From Rhizobium leguminosarum (GTDB lineage Bacteria; Pseudomonadota; Alphaproteobacteria; Rhizobiales; Rhizobiaceae), in the NCBI RefSeq assembly GCF_001652265.1, contig NZ_LWBS01000066.1, positions 1-64,000 on the forward strand: a DNA stretch of 64,000 bases, written 5' to 3'. The notes under the pieces were generated by a model. That model was not told the origin of the DNA and did no database searches. It saw only the letters and a list, made by a program, of their open reading frames with translations. The position numbers and the translations under genes were made by a program. Below are positions 43,314-51,924 of this stretch, piece by piece (positions within the stretch are counted from its first letter, which is position 1; each line of letters opens with the position of its first letter).

Positions 43314-44219
43314 TCAAACAGCTTTCGCCAGCAGGCGATAGGCGCGGCCATCGAGAATGATGAGGCCGAAACCGATCAGCGCCATGCCGGCCAATTCGCC
43401 AAGTGCGAGCCTTTCGCCGAGGAAAAGCACGCCGAGAAGGATGGCGCTCGGCGGCACCAGCAGGGTGACGAGCGACGCGTTGGTGGCGCCGGCGGTCGCC
43501 ATGATCCGGAAATAGAGAATATAGCCGAAGGCCGTCGACAGCAGCGCCAGCGCCAGGATGGCGAGGAATGCATCGAGCGGCGGTGCGGCAAGCGCCCAGG
43601 GATGATCGGCCAGCAGCGACAGCGGCAGCGCAATCAGCGAAGAGGCGGTCAACTGGCCGGCTGCGGTGACAGGGGCGGGAACATTCTTGAAGCGTTTGCC
43701 GTAAGTGGCGGCGAAACCATAGGAGATCGCGGCAAGCACGGGAAGAAACAGCGCCCAGAGCGGGGCTTCGCCACCGGCCGACATGCCGGGGCCGATCAGC
43801 ACGATCGTTCCGATCAGGCCAACGAGGCAGCCGGCGATCTTTGCCGGCGACAGCTTCTCGTCTGAGGTGAAGTAGTTGGCGATCAGCACGGTCCAGATCG
43901 GTGTCGTCGCATTCAGGATCGCCGCAAGACCGGCGCCAATGCGGGTCTGGCCGAAGAAGATCAGCGCATGCGGCAGGGCATTGTTGATGAGCCCGAGGAT
44001 CAGGAATTCGCGCCAGCGGGCCTTGAGGATCGCATAGAAGTCGAAACGGCCGGCGATATAGATATGCAGCGCCAGCGCCGCGAGCAGCAGCCTGAAGAAG
44101 ACGAGGGTCAGCGGCGGCACATGCTGGACGGCGATGCGGGCAAAGAAGAAGGAGCCGCCCCAGATCAGGCCGAGCAGGACCAGCAGGCCCCAGGTCCAGG
44201 AATTCATCCTGCTGTCCAC
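43314..44219 (-). CDS. EamA/DMT-family transporter
   Basis: A 301-residue membrane protein with about ten hydrophobic segments. It begins with the classic EamA opening WTWGLLVLLGLIWGGSFFFARIAVQHVPPLTLVFFRLLLAALAL, and the second repeat ends SAILLGVLFLGERLALGELAGMALIGFGLIILDGR. It is a predicted exporter of amino acids or metabolites; the substrate is unknown. GTG 44219 is chosen because GGAGGA lies six bases upstream; an ATG four codons later is too close to any ribosome site. It is unrelated in detail to the EamA protein at 36172. Confidence 0.9.
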   Translation of the reverse strand: MDSRMNSWTWGLLVLLGLIWGGSFFFARIAVQHVPPLTLVFFRLLLAALALHIYIAGRFDFYAILKARWREFLILGLINNALPHALIFFGQTRIGAGLAAILNATTPIWTVLIANYFTSDEKLSPAKIAGCLVGLIGTIVLIGPGMSAGGEAPLWALFLPVLAAISYGFAATYGKRFKNVPAPVTAAGQLTASSLIALPLSLLADHPWALAAPPLDAFLAILALALLSTAFGYILYFRIMATAGATNASLVTLLVPPSAILLGVLFLGERLALGELAGMALIGFGLIILDGRAYRLLAKAV

Positions 44220-44352
44220 GTCGGTTCCTCCACCGTAAGCCGCTCGTTTTGCCGAAAGCCGGCACCGGATTTCGACTTGATGCTTTAGCGCAGGTGGCGG
44301 ATCGCGCCACCCGTTTCTTGCGATGCGGGCGGCGGTAAAAAGTCAGCGGGGC

Positions 44353-45570
44353 TCAGAGAGCATTGAGAAGGGCAGGCGTCGCCCAGCCGTCGGCCGGCAT
44401 GCCGAGGCGCTGCTGTTCCTTCTGGATCGCGACACGCGTGCCGGAGCCGAGGATGCCGTCGATCTCGCCGACATCATGGCCGAGCGACTGCAGCTTGGTC
44501 TGCAGCGCCTTCATCTGGTCGCTGGCGAGCCCCTGTTCCGGCACGCCCTTGAGATAGGGCTCGGCGCCCGAAAGGCGCGTCCCGAAATAGGCAGCCGAGG
44601 TCGTGTAGATGAACGACTTGTTCCATTCGAGATAGATCTTGAAATTCGGATAGGCGATGAAGGCCGGTCCCATGCGGCCCTGCGGCAGAACGAGGTCGCC
44701 TTCGAGGTTGCCGAAGGCGGTATTGCCGTCGCGCGGCTTGACGCCAAGCGCGAACCATTCTCCCGCTTTCATCGTGCCGCCGAGGCCGGATTTTTCCCAG
44801 GGCAGATTAACGGGCAGGGTCACTTCCTGCAGCCAGGGCTGGCCACGCTCGAAGCCGAGATGCTGGATGAATTTCGCCGCCGTCAGGATTGCGTCCGGGC
44901 TGCTTTGCTTCAGGCGGATATGACCATCACCGTCGCCATCCATGCCATAGGCAATGATGTCGCGCGGCAGCATCTGCACCTGGCCGATCTCGCCGGCCCA
45001 GGCGCCGGTATTGGTGGCGGGGTCGAGGTCGCCGTGCTGAACCATCTCGACAAGGGCGATCAGTTGCGGGCGGAAGAGTTCCGGGCGGCGGCAGTCATGC
45101 GACAGCGTCACCAGGGCGTTGCGGGTGTTGAAATCGCCCTGGACGGCGCCGAAATCGGTTTCCATCGCCCAGAAGGCGGTGATGACCCCCGGCGGGACGC
45201 CGAACTCCTGCTCGGCGCGGGCAAAGACGTCGGCATATTGCTTCATCTTCTGGCGGCCGATGTCGAGGCGGGCCTGGCTGACGGTGCGCTGGGAGAATTC
45301 GAGGAAGGTCTGCTTGAAGACGCCCTGGGCGCGGTCCCGGCTCAGCACCTTGGGATCGATCTCGGCGCCGGCGAAGGCCTCGTCGGCGGCTGCCGCACTG
45401 GCGCCGGCTGCGACCGCATCTTTCTTGACCCCGTCGAGGAAGGCGGATAAGTCGCCGCCGCAGGGCGCCGCCGGGGCTGCGCCTGGCGCCTGCTGGGCGG
45501 CCGCGCCGCCTGCGATGGCGAGGGCAAACAGAAGGGCGAGTGCAGAGCGGCTTGCGAGCGAGCGGTGCAT
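44353..45570 (-). CDS. Lytic murein transglycosylase (MltB-like) with peptidoglycan-binding domain
   Basis: A 405-residue secreted enzyme. Signal peptide: about 1-26 (MHRSLASRSALALLFALAIAGG). MltB/SLT_2 catalytic domain: about 40-335, with the catalytic Glu in ITAFWAMETDFGAVQG and the family block EIGQVQMLPRDIIAYGMDGDGDG. PG_binding_1 domain at the C-terminus, near 340-400: LQSLGHDVGEIDGILGSGTRVAIQKEQQ. It cleaves MurNAc-GlcNAc bonds, leaving 1,6-anhydro ends. Start 45570 is taken for AAGGACC upstream and the signal peptide; a longer frame adds 23 residues that mask the signal. Confidence 0.95.
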   Translation of the reverse strand: MHRSLASRSALALLFALAIAGGAAAQQAPGAAPAAPCGGDLSAFLDGVKKDAVAAGASAAAADEAFAGAEIDPKVLSRDRAQGVFKQTFLEFSQRTVSQARLDIGRQKMKQYADVFARAEQEFGVPPGVITAFWAMETDFGAVQGDFNTRNALVTLSHDCRRPELFRPQLIALVEMVQHGDLDPATNTGAWAGEIGQVQMLPRDIIAYGMDGDGDGHIRLKQSSPDAILTAAKFIQHLGFERGQPWLQEVTLPVNLPWEKSGLGGTMKAGEWFALGVKPRDGNTAFGNLEGDLVLPQGRMGPAFIAYPNFKIYLEWNKSFIYTTSAAYFGTRLSGAEPYLKGVPEQGLASDQMKALQTKLQSLGHDVGEIDGILGSGTRVAIQKEQQRLGMPADGWATPALLNAL

Positions 45571-45651
45571 GGATGCGGTCCTTATATCAAACAGATTGCC
45601 GTCGCTTTCACAGACGAATGTGACGGAAGCAAGAAACATCGCAAGACGTTA

Positions 45652-46449
45652 CTAAGAATTTCTATCCTTGGAAACGGCCGCGACCCAATTGTTCCAGTTC
45701 TTTGCGCTGCCCGCGAAGACATTGATATCTGTGGGACCATTGATGCCGGGAATAACGCCGGTCGAGGTATATTGCCAGAAGGCCCAGCGGCGGTCGGAGT
45801 AGGTCACCTCGGGATGTTTTGCCACTGAACGGACCCAGAAATGATAATCCTGGAAGTAGCCGGCGAGATTGTCGCGATGGAAATCGACCGAGGTATAGAT
45901 GATCGGGCGCTTGCCGTAATAGGCCTCCAGCCGGTCCATGAAACGCTGCATTGCGGCACGCACCGTTTCAGCGTCGGGGCGGTAGCGGCAGGTCTTCGAT
46001 TCGGCATTCCATTCGACGTCAAGCACCGGAGGCAGGCGCATGGCCTCCTTCGGCACATTGCGGATGAACCAGTCGGCCTGCTCGTCGGCGGAAGAGCAGA
46101 AATAATAGAAATGATAGGGAGCGTGCGGGATGCCGGCGGCGCGGGCCTCGCGCCAGTATTCGTCGAAGCGCGGATCGACCCTGTCCTTGCCTTCCGTTGC
46201 CTTGATGAAGGCGAAGGCCACTCCGGAATTCTTCACCGTGCCCCAGTCGATATCGCCCTGCCATTTGGAGATGTCGATGCCGTGGATCGCGTTCTGCTGC
46301 GGATGCTTCGCCCCGAAATCCTGCGGATCGGTATCCTTGAAGCGTGTCTTCGGTTTGATCGACGCCGTTTCGAGATAGTCATGACCGGAGGAGCTGCAGC
46401 CGGCCAGCAGGATGGCCAGGGGCAAAACACAAAACAAAAACCGGCGCAT
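45652..46449 (-). CDS. GH25-family lysozyme, lipoprotein
   Basis: A 265-residue glycoside hydrolase family 25 muramidase. The N-terminus is a lipoprotein signal (MRRFLFCVLPLAILLAGCSSSG) with a lipobox Cys at 18. The catalytic domain starts IHGIDISKWQGDIDWGTVKNSGVAFAFIKATEG, with the first Asp in GIDISKWQG. APYHFYYFCSSADEQADWF and LPPVLDVEWN (Asp-x-Glu pair) follow, then RWAFWQYTSTGVIPGI. GH25 enzymes cut N-acetylmuramyl bonds. Start 46449 is chosen for the lipoprotein signal; a longer frame adds 13 residues. It is close to the MltB-like gene on the same strand. Confidence 0.94.
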   Translation of the reverse strand: MRRFLFCVLPLAILLAGCSSSGHDYLETASIKPKTRFKDTDPQDFGAKHPQQNAIHGIDISKWQGDIDWGTVKNSGVAFAFIKATEGKDRVDPRFDEYWREARAAGIPHAPYHFYYFCSSADEQADWFIRNVPKEAMRLPPVLDVEWNAESKTCRYRPDAETVRAAMQRFMDRLEAYYGKRPIIYTSVDFHRDNLAGYFQDYHFWVRSVAKHPEVTYSDRRWAFWQYTSTGVIPGINGPTDINVFAGSAKNWNNWVAAVSKDRNS

Positions 46450-46576
46450 GGGCGTCCTGTCGTAACTCGAATGATCTCTTTGCCCCACAGCCTGACCTTC
46501 GAAGATGACGAGCCCAGCAGAGGAATAATCCTCTTTTCACCATATCAACGTAAAAAATCGGTTAGTTTCAAGCGAA

Positions 46577-47251
46577 TTATGAGCGCTTGCTTATTATAGA
46601 TGCCCGCCAGGCATAGCCGCCGCCGACGGTGTCAAACAACAATCTCGCGTTGTTTACATGGGCTTGCGCCTCCAGGACCTCGCGTAAATCGGGGCGCGGG
46701 GTGACGTGGAATTTCGCAAGCCAGGACTGCAGCATGCGCCGGAACCAGCCCGGCAAGCCTTCTTGCTGGCCGAAATCGACGATGTGCAGCTGACCGCCGG
46801 GATTGAGTGCGGCGATCGATGCATCGACGGCGCGCTCCCAGTCCGGGATCATCGACAGGGCATAGGAAATCAGGATGCGGTCGAAGCCGCTGACGCCGAA
46901 TTCGCGCGGTGTGAACGCCGTGGCGTCGGCGACGCGGAATTCCGGAATCGTCGCCTTGGTCGCGAAGGTCCTGCGCGCCGAAATCAGCATTTCCTGGGAT
47001 ATGTCGAGGCCGAACAGTTTGGCGGTCGGGAAATGCCGGTGAGCGAAAGCCATGTTGCGCCCGGTGCCGCAGCCGACTTCAAGCAGGGTGCCGCCTTCGG
47101 GCACGTCGAGATTGCGGATCGTGCTGTCGCGGCCGAGAAGATAATATTTGCGGGTCAGGTCGTAGATGTGCCGCTGGTAGCGATACATGCCATCCATGAG
47201 GCTGGCATGTTCATCGCTTTTTCCTGCCGCCTCAGTGCCGACCTTGCTCAC
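46577..47251 (-). CDS. btaB: DGTS-synthesis N-methyltransferase BtaB
   Basis: A 224-residue SAM-dependent methyltransferase: motif I LLEVGCGTGRNMAFAHRHFP, post-I GLDISQEML, motif II region GFDRILISYALSMIPDWERAVDA, and LNPGGQLHIVDFGQQ. In rhizobia BtaB trimethylates diacylglyceryl-homoserine to the betaine lipid DGTS. The call rests on coupling with BtaA: the GTG start at 47251 overlaps the btaA stop (GTGA). The N-terminal MDGMYRYQRHIYDLTRKYYLLGRD also fits. Cytosolic, acting at the membrane. Confidence 0.93.
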   Translation of the reverse strand: MSKVGTEAAGKSDEHASLMDGMYRYQRHIYDLTRKYYLLGRDSTIRNLDVPEGGTLLEVGCGTGRNMAFAHRHFPTAKLFGLDISQEMLISARRTFATKATIPEFRVADATAFTPREFGVSGFDRILISYALSMIPDWERAVDASIAALNPGGQLHIVDFGQQEGLPGWFRRMLQSWLAKFHVTPRPDLREVLEAQAHVNNARLLFDTVGGGYAWRASIISKRS

Positions 47252-48492
47252 GCCTTCTTCCCATAAATGTGGAAGCCGCCGTAGATAGCCGAACGATCGA
47301 GCGCGGTCAGTTCATGCGACTTCTCCTCGAAGTAATCCCACTGGTCGCGGATCACAGGCGCCAGGCGGCCTTCGATAATGCTTTTTTCTGCGGCGGTGCG
47401 GAAGATCACGCGGGCGCCTTCGCGCGCCGTGCGAGTGATTTCAGTCCAGACGTCGTTCAGTTGCTCGTCGGTCATCCAGTCCTGTGCGTCGAGCAGGATG
47501 TAGCGGTCGCGCGAGGCGGCCGGCTCGCCAGCGAGAAGCTCGGTGAAGCTTGCGTGGTGGACGTTGACGCGGTCGACATTGGCACGGATCACCTCATAGT
47601 GCTCCGACTTCAGATAGGTCGGCAGCGGGCCTTCCGCTTCGGTGCCGTAGCGGCGGCCGAAGGCCTGCCAGGCGAAATAGTTGTCGCTCATCGGGAAATG
47701 ACAGGCGAGCTTTTCCAGGCGGTGCTTCAACACCGGCGCGATCGAATGATCGGCGGCAAGGCTTGCAAGTTCGTCATATTGCTGCGGCGGAATGCCGAGG
47801 CCGAAGAGCGAGCTCTTGCGACCGGTGATCCAGCGCACCACCGGCTTTTCGAAGAGCGGCGCGATCTGCTCGTCGAAGAACTGGCGCTGCTCACGGATCG
47901 AGCGGGTCTTGGTCATCTCGCGCAGCTTGACACCATGCAGGCGGGCAAGAAGATGGGCCGCGCCGATGAAGCGGCCGAGCAGACCGGTTTCGTAGATGTT
48001 GCGGTCGAAGACGGTGACACGGCGGCGGCCGAACCTGCGTCCGTTCCAGTAGCTGCGGGTCGCCTCATCCAGGCGGGCGGCGAGATGCAGGTCGTAGGCG
48101 CGGCTGTTCGACTTCTCGTTCGGCATCGCCAGGAAGCGGACGAGATCGGCATGGCCGGGAAGGTGTTTGAAGGCGGCAAGCTTCAGGCGGTTCAGTGCGA
48201 TGTGATGCGGGTTGAGATCGACGACGTCGATTGAGGCCGGCGCCTTAGAGAGATAGGCGAGCATGTTGCAGCCGCCAGAACCGATGGTGACGATGCGATG
48301 GTTGGGCTTCAGCTCCATCGCCTGCATGTCGAGATCCGGATCCTCCCAGATCTGCGGATAGACGAGGCCGGAAAAGAGAAGGCCGAAGAGACGCTCGGAA
48401 AAGCCATCCTTCGAAAAAGCCTTGTGGCGGAGAAGGGCGTCCTTGAGTTTCCGGTTCTTGCGGAAGCCGGCATCCGGTGCAAATTCTGACAT
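47248..48492 (-). CDS. btaA: S-adenosylmethionine:diacylglycerol 3-amino-3-carboxypropyltransferase BtaA
   Basis: A 414-residue DUF3419-family enzyme that moves the aminocarboxypropyl group of SAM to diacylglycerol, the first step to the phosphorus-free betaine lipid DGTS. Characteristic segments: GLVYPQIWEDPDLDMQAMELKPNHRIVTIGSGGCNMLAYLSKAPASIDVVDLNPHHIALNRLKLAA near 50-115, and YILLDAQDWMTDEQLNDVWTEITRTAREGARVIFRTAAEKS near 330. AAGGTGA precedes the ATG. In rhizobia btaAB is induced by phosphate starvation through PhoB; a weak PHO-box-like sequence lies at 48536-48553. Confidence 0.96.
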   Translation of the reverse strand: MSEFAPDAGFRKNRKLKDALLRHKAFSKDGFSERLFGLLFSGLVYPQIWEDPDLDMQAMELKPNHRIVTIGSGGCNMLAYLSKAPASIDVVDLNPHHIALNRLKLAAFKHLPGHADLVRFLAMPNEKSNSRAYDLHLAARLDEATRSYWNGRRFGRRRVTVFDRNIYETGLLGRFIGAAHLLARLHGVKLREMTKTRSIREQRQFFDEQIAPLFEKPVVRWITGRKSSLFGLGIPPQQYDELASLAADHSIAPVLKHRLEKLACHFPMSDNYFAWQAFGRRYGTEAEGPLPTYLKSEHYEVIRANVDRVNVHHASFTELLAGEPAASRDRYILLDAQDWMTDEQLNDVWTEITRTAREGARVIFRTAAEKSIIEGRLAPVIRDQWDYFEEKSHELTALDRSAIYGGFHIYGKKA

Positions 48493-48535
48493 GAGTCTGT
48501 CACCTTTTTAGCGTTCAGGGCGTGTAACGCGCCTC

Positions 48536-48553
48536 TGCTACAGTTTGATGACG
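48536..48553 (-). promoter_or_regulatory. Weak PHO-box-like sequence upstream of btaA
   Basis: On the minus strand GCGTCATCAAACTGTAG approximates two 7-bp CTGTCAT-type repeats 11 bp apart, about 45 bp from the btaA start. The match is poor in the second repeat. Proposed mainly because btaAB is known to be phosphate-regulated. Confidence 0.35.
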
Positions 48554-48598
48554 CGGGCTGTGGGGCACCGTTCTTCGGAGACTTCGAACTCCTCGGCA

Positions 48599-48633
48599 GA
48601 GCGATCGTTTGCTCTCGCGAAAAGCGATCGCTC
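48599..48633. promoter_or_regulatory. Inverted repeat upstream of the serine hydrolase gene
   Basis: GAGCGATCG (48599-48607) and CGATCGCTC (48625-48633) are perfect 9-bp inverted arms separated by 17 bp. They lie about 100 bp before ATG 48732. This may be an operator or a leader hairpin; nothing links it to a regulator. Confidence 0.45.
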
Positions 48634-48731
48634 GCACTCCTAGGAAAGTGATCGCAATGAGGAGCCTTGTTCGTTCCGGCCCCTTTCCGGCGCGTGCGAT
48701 TCCTGCTTCTCTCCCGGCAGGGAGGAATGCC

Positions 48732-50162
48732 ATGCGATTTGTCCTGCGTATCCTGAAGGCGCTCGCTCTCCTTCTCGTTCTCGTCGTCATCGCTGCAGCC
48801 GGCTGGCTCTTCATCCGGCCGCCGGAATTGCTGCGCGTCGGCGACGGTTATGCCGCCAAGATCGTCTGCTCCAACGTCTTCATTGCTGGCCGAGAGGCTG
48901 AGGATGTGCTCCACGACGATGTCCAGGCGCCTGGAAGTCCGTTGCTGCGGCTGGTGCGCGTCAGCGTCGACCGCGACAACGACCGTGTGACGGCGCGCTT
49001 CATGGGGCTGTTTGCGCCGAGTTATGCGCTCTATCGCGGCGCTTTCGGCTGCACGAGCGTGTCGGACGGCAATTTCGAGGCGGCGGCGAATGCGGTGCCC
49101 TTCGATCCGCCGGCCAAGGTGCAGGCGAACGATGCATTATGGCCCAAGGGTGAGGGCACCGGCGATCAGCAGGACGGAAAGATCGCCGTGCTGCTTGCCG
49201 ATACCGGAGTTGCCGGCCCGGCAATGCGGGCGATCGTGGTGGTGCGCGATGGCCGCATCGTCGCGGAAGCCTATGGCCCCGGCTTCTCGGCGAAGACGCC
49301 GCTGATCGGCTGGTCGATGACGAAGACGGTGAATGCGACGATCCTCGGCCGGCTGATGCTCGGCGGCAAGATCTCCTTCGACGATGAAAACCTGCTGGCG
49401 CAGTGGAAGAACGATGCGCGCGCCAGGATCAAGGTTTCCGACCTGCTTGGCATGGAGAGCGGCCTTGCCTTCAATGAGGACTATGGCGACGTCGCCGATG
49501 TGACGCGCATGCTCTACCTCAATCCCGACATGGTATCGCTGCCGGCCAATGCGCCGATGGAGGCCGCACCCGGCCAACGCTTCCGCTATTCGAGCGGCAC
49601 GGCCGTGCTGCTGTCGCGCATCTGGATGGACAGGGTCGGCAATACTCAGGGGGCCTTTTCTTATCCGCACGATGCGTTGTTTTCGCCGCTCGGCATGACG
49701 AGCGCCGTGTTCGAGCTCGATGCGCGCGGCACCTTTGCCGGAAGCTCCTATCTTTATGCGACGGCGCATGACTGGGCGCGCTTCGGGCAGTTCCTGCTGC
49801 AGGATGGCGTCTGGAATGGCCAGCGGCTGTTGCCGGAGGGTTTCGTCGGCGCCATGCGCACTCCAACGGCGGCTTCGAACGGGCGGTATACGCAAGGCCA
49901 GGCCTGGCTGGCTGGCCCCGGCGACGGCTCGAGCGCTGAGGCCGGGCTGCCGGAGGATACGTTCTGGCTGACGGGGCATGACGGGCAGAGCATGGCGATC
50001 GTCCCCTCCGCCAATCTGATCGTCGTCAGGCTCGGCCTGACGCCGAGCTGGCTCAACTATCAGCCGCAGGTGCTGCTCAAGGCGATCCTGGCGGTATTGC
50101 CGCAACCGCGTGGGCCGCCACAGCAGGCCGGATCGCAACGACAGACACAGCCGCTGCCATAG
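48732..50162 (+). CDS. Beta-lactamase-family serine hydrolase (class C fold), membrane-anchored
   Basis: A 476-residue protein with an N-terminal transmembrane anchor at about 5-28 (VLRILKALALLLVLVVIAAAGWLF) and a periplasmic penicillin-binding/class C beta-lactamase fold. The nucleophile motif is WSMTK (SxxK, near residue 195), the second motif RYSSGT (near 287) replaces YxN, and the third is TGHDGQS (near 415). Such proteins include esterases, D-amino peptidases and 6-aminohexanoate-dimer hydrolase (NylB) relatives; beta-lactam resistance is not implied. GGAGGA precedes ATG 48732, which is preferred over upstream starts. The C-terminus is Pro/Gln-rich. Confidence 0.9.
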   Translation: MRFVLRILKALALLLVLVVIAAAGWLFIRPPELLRVGDGYAAKIVCSNVFIAGREAEDVLHDDVQAPGSPLLRLVRVSVDRDNDRVTARFMGLFAPSYALYRGAFGCTSVSDGNFEAAANAVPFDPPAKVQANDALWPKGEGTGDQQDGKIAVLLADTGVAGPAMRAIVVVRDGRIVAEAYGPGFSAKTPLIGWSMTKTVNATILGRLMLGGKISFDDENLLAQWKNDARARIKVSDLLGMESGLAFNEDYGDVADVTRMLYLNPDMVSLPANAPMEAAPGQRFRYSSGTAVLLSRIWMDRVGNTQGAFSYPHDALFSPLGMTSAVFELDARGTFAGSSYLYATAHDWARFGQFLLQDGVWNGQRLLPEGFVGAMRTPTAASNGRYTQGQAWLAGPGDGSSAEAGLPEDTFWLTGHDGQSMAIVPSANLIVVRLGLTPSWLNYQPQVLLKAILAVLPQPRGPPQQAGSQRQTQPLP

Positions 50163-50190
50163 GCAGGGCTTCAGCCGCTATCTCCAGATT

Positions 50191-51114
50191 TCAATAATTT
50201 CCTTGGGCGATGTCGGTCATGCCCTTGCGCTTGGCGTCGTAATAATAGCCGCGCGCATACAGGCGGACGGCATCGTCTTCCTTGCTGTCGGAGACGAGCC
50301 AGGCGCCGCGCAGATATTTCGCGGCATATTTGATGTTGGTCTCGGCATCAAAGAGGCCGCCCGGGGCACCGTCATAACCCATGGACTTGGCTGTGTTGTA
50401 CTTGATCTGCATGAGGCCGAAATAGCCGCGCTTGTTGTAGGCCTTCGGATTGTAGCGGCTCTCGCGATGGACGATGCGGTGGAGCAGCGTCTCGGGAATT
50501 TCATAGACCTTCGAATATTTGGCGATGAGCTTGGTGACGAAGCTCTTCTCGACCGTCGGCGCATCGTCTTTGTCGTCATCGCTGAACATCGGGGGCGCCG
50601 TCGGCGGGTCGACCGGCCCCGATTCGTCGAAACCGTAGTCCATGCTGGCGCGCGGCGTGGTGTCGACTGCGGCAAGTGCTGCAAGCGCGCTGTTCTGCGG
50701 TGTGGCGGCAAAGGCAAGCTGCGTCGTCTGCTGTGCCGGCGTTCCCGGACGCGGCGTCGGCACGACGGACTGGATCGCCGTCATCTCGGGCGTCAGCGGG
50801 ATCTGCGCATAGGCTGCCGGCTGCATGGTAAGATCGCCAGGCTGAGAAGCTGTCACGGCCGGCATCGCCGTTGCGGTCAGGGAGAGGGATGATGCCTGGG
50901 GAATGGTGGCGCCGGCCACGGCTACGCCTTCGGCTGTCGGGATCGCGGCGAGTGTTGCATCTTCGCCGGGTTTTGGCATCGGCACGACGGTCTGGACAGC
51001 TGTCAGTTCGGCCTGGGATGTGTATTCGACGCTCGCACATCCCGTCATCATGCCGCAGAGTATCGTGGAAACGACAAGACTGCGTTTCAGGCCGGATAAT
51101 CCGATCGCTACCAT
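50191..51114 (-). CDS. Lytic transglycosylase SLT-domain lipoprotein
   Basis: A 307-residue protein with a lipoprotein signal (SLVVSTILCGMMTGCASVEYTS, Cys near 26). A long Ala/Pro/Thr-rich linker (about 30-185) contains a repeated motif, TAVQTVVPMPKPG near 38 and TAIQSVVPTPRPG near 112. The C-terminal SLT domain has the catalytic Glu in LLHRIVHRESRYNPKAYNKRGYFGLMQIKYNTAKSMGY, with TNIKYAAKYL. It is a peptidoglycan-cleaving enzyme, probably held at the outer membrane with the linker reaching the wall. Transcribed alone, away from the lysE gene. Confidence 0.92.
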   Translation of the reverse strand: MVAIGLSGLKRSLVVSTILCGMMTGCASVEYTSQAELTAVQTVVPMPKPGEDATLAAIPTAEGVAVAGATIPQASSLSLTATAMPAVTASQPGDLTMQPAAYAQIPLTPEMTAIQSVVPTPRPGTPAQQTTQLAFAATPQNSALAALAAVDTTPRASMDYGFDESGPVDPPTAPPMFSDDDKDDAPTVEKSFVTKLIAKYSKVYEIPETLLHRIVHRESRYNPKAYNKRGYFGLMQIKYNTAKSMGYDGAPGGLFDAETNIKYAAKYLRGAWLVSDSKEDDAVRLYARGYYYDAKRKGMTDIAQGNY

Positions 51115-51231
51115 TCCGCCACTTTCGTGAAATCGCGCCGCCCCGGCAGCGTATAAAAAGTTACCAAAAACCCCTAAGCCCTGGTGACCCCATTAACCTA
51201 TTCGTGACATTCCGGCAACCACGGAATATTT

Positions 51232-51867
51232 CTAGGCTGCAATACGGCGATACCCTGCCGTTACGGCACCTGCAGCGATCAGCAGAGTGCCTCCGGTGCG
51301 GTTTACGGCGCGCTGGATGCTCGCCTTGCGAATCAATCCGCGCGCGGTATGGGCGAGAAAAGCATAGGTGGAGGCGTTGAGGATCGCCAGCACAAGGAAG
51401 GTCGCTTCCATGATCGCCATCTGCCCGACAAAGGGCAGGGCCGGATTGAGGAACTGCGGCACGAAGGCGACGAAGAAGATGATGCTCTTCGGATTGAGGG
51501 CGGTGACGACATAGGTGTGGAGGAAGATTTTGAGCGACTTCTCCTCCGGCAGATTGTCGTTATCGGCAACCGGTTCGCCGATAATGGGAGCCCGCCAGAG
51601 CTTGATTCCCAACCAGATCAGGTAGGCGCCGCCGATCCACTTCAAGACGGTGAAAAGGGTCGCGGAGGCGGCCAGAACGGCGCCGAGACCGAAGAGAGAA
51701 GCCGTCATCGCCGTGAAGTCACCAAGCGCCACGCCGCCCACCGTCGCAAACGCCGTCCTGCGTCCATGACCGAGCGCATAGGAAACGACGAGCAGTATCG
51801 TCGGCCCCGGTATGGCCAGCATGATGGCGGATGCGGCGGCAAAAGCGAGCCAAGCTTCAAGTGACAT
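51232..51867 (-). CDS. LysE/RhtB-family amino acid exporter
   Basis: A 211-residue membrane protein with about six segments, beginning MSLEAWLAFAAASAIMLAIPGPTILLVVSYALGHGRRTAFATVGGVALGDFTAM. The GPT motif and GHGRRTAFATVGGVALG are hallmarks of LysE/RhtB exporters, which expel basic amino acids, threonine or homoserine lactones. GGAGGAGACACC precedes the ATG. Possibly follows the phosphofructokinase gene on the other side without sharing a transcript. Confidence 0.94.
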   Translation of the reverse strand: MSLEAWLAFAAASAIMLAIPGPTILLVVSYALGHGRRTAFATVGGVALGDFTAMTASLFGLGAVLAASATLFTVLKWIGGAYLIWLGIKLWRAPIIGEPVADNDNLPEEKSLKIFLHTYVVTALNPKSIIFFVAFVPQFLNPALPFVGQMAIMEATFLVLAILNASTYAFLAHTARGLIRKASIQRAVNRTGGTLLIAAGAVTAGYRRIAA

Positions 51868-51924
51868 GGTGTCTCCTCCTATTCCTCAGGAATAAGCAAA
51901 GACATCATATTAACCATCCGTCAA

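Noticed and set aside
44323..45450. 375-codon plus-strand frame opposite the MltB-like gene
   Set aside because: Shadow frame of a well-supported transglycosylase; no motifs.
47269..48234. 321-codon plus-strand frame opposite btaA
   Set aside because: btaA on the minus strand is unmistakable and coupled to btaB; the plus frame has no support.
48732..50162. Beta-lactam resistance gene
   Set aside because: The fold is that of class C serine hydrolases, but the second motif is YSS rather than YxN and the protein is membrane-anchored. Esterase or peptidase-like roles are more likely.
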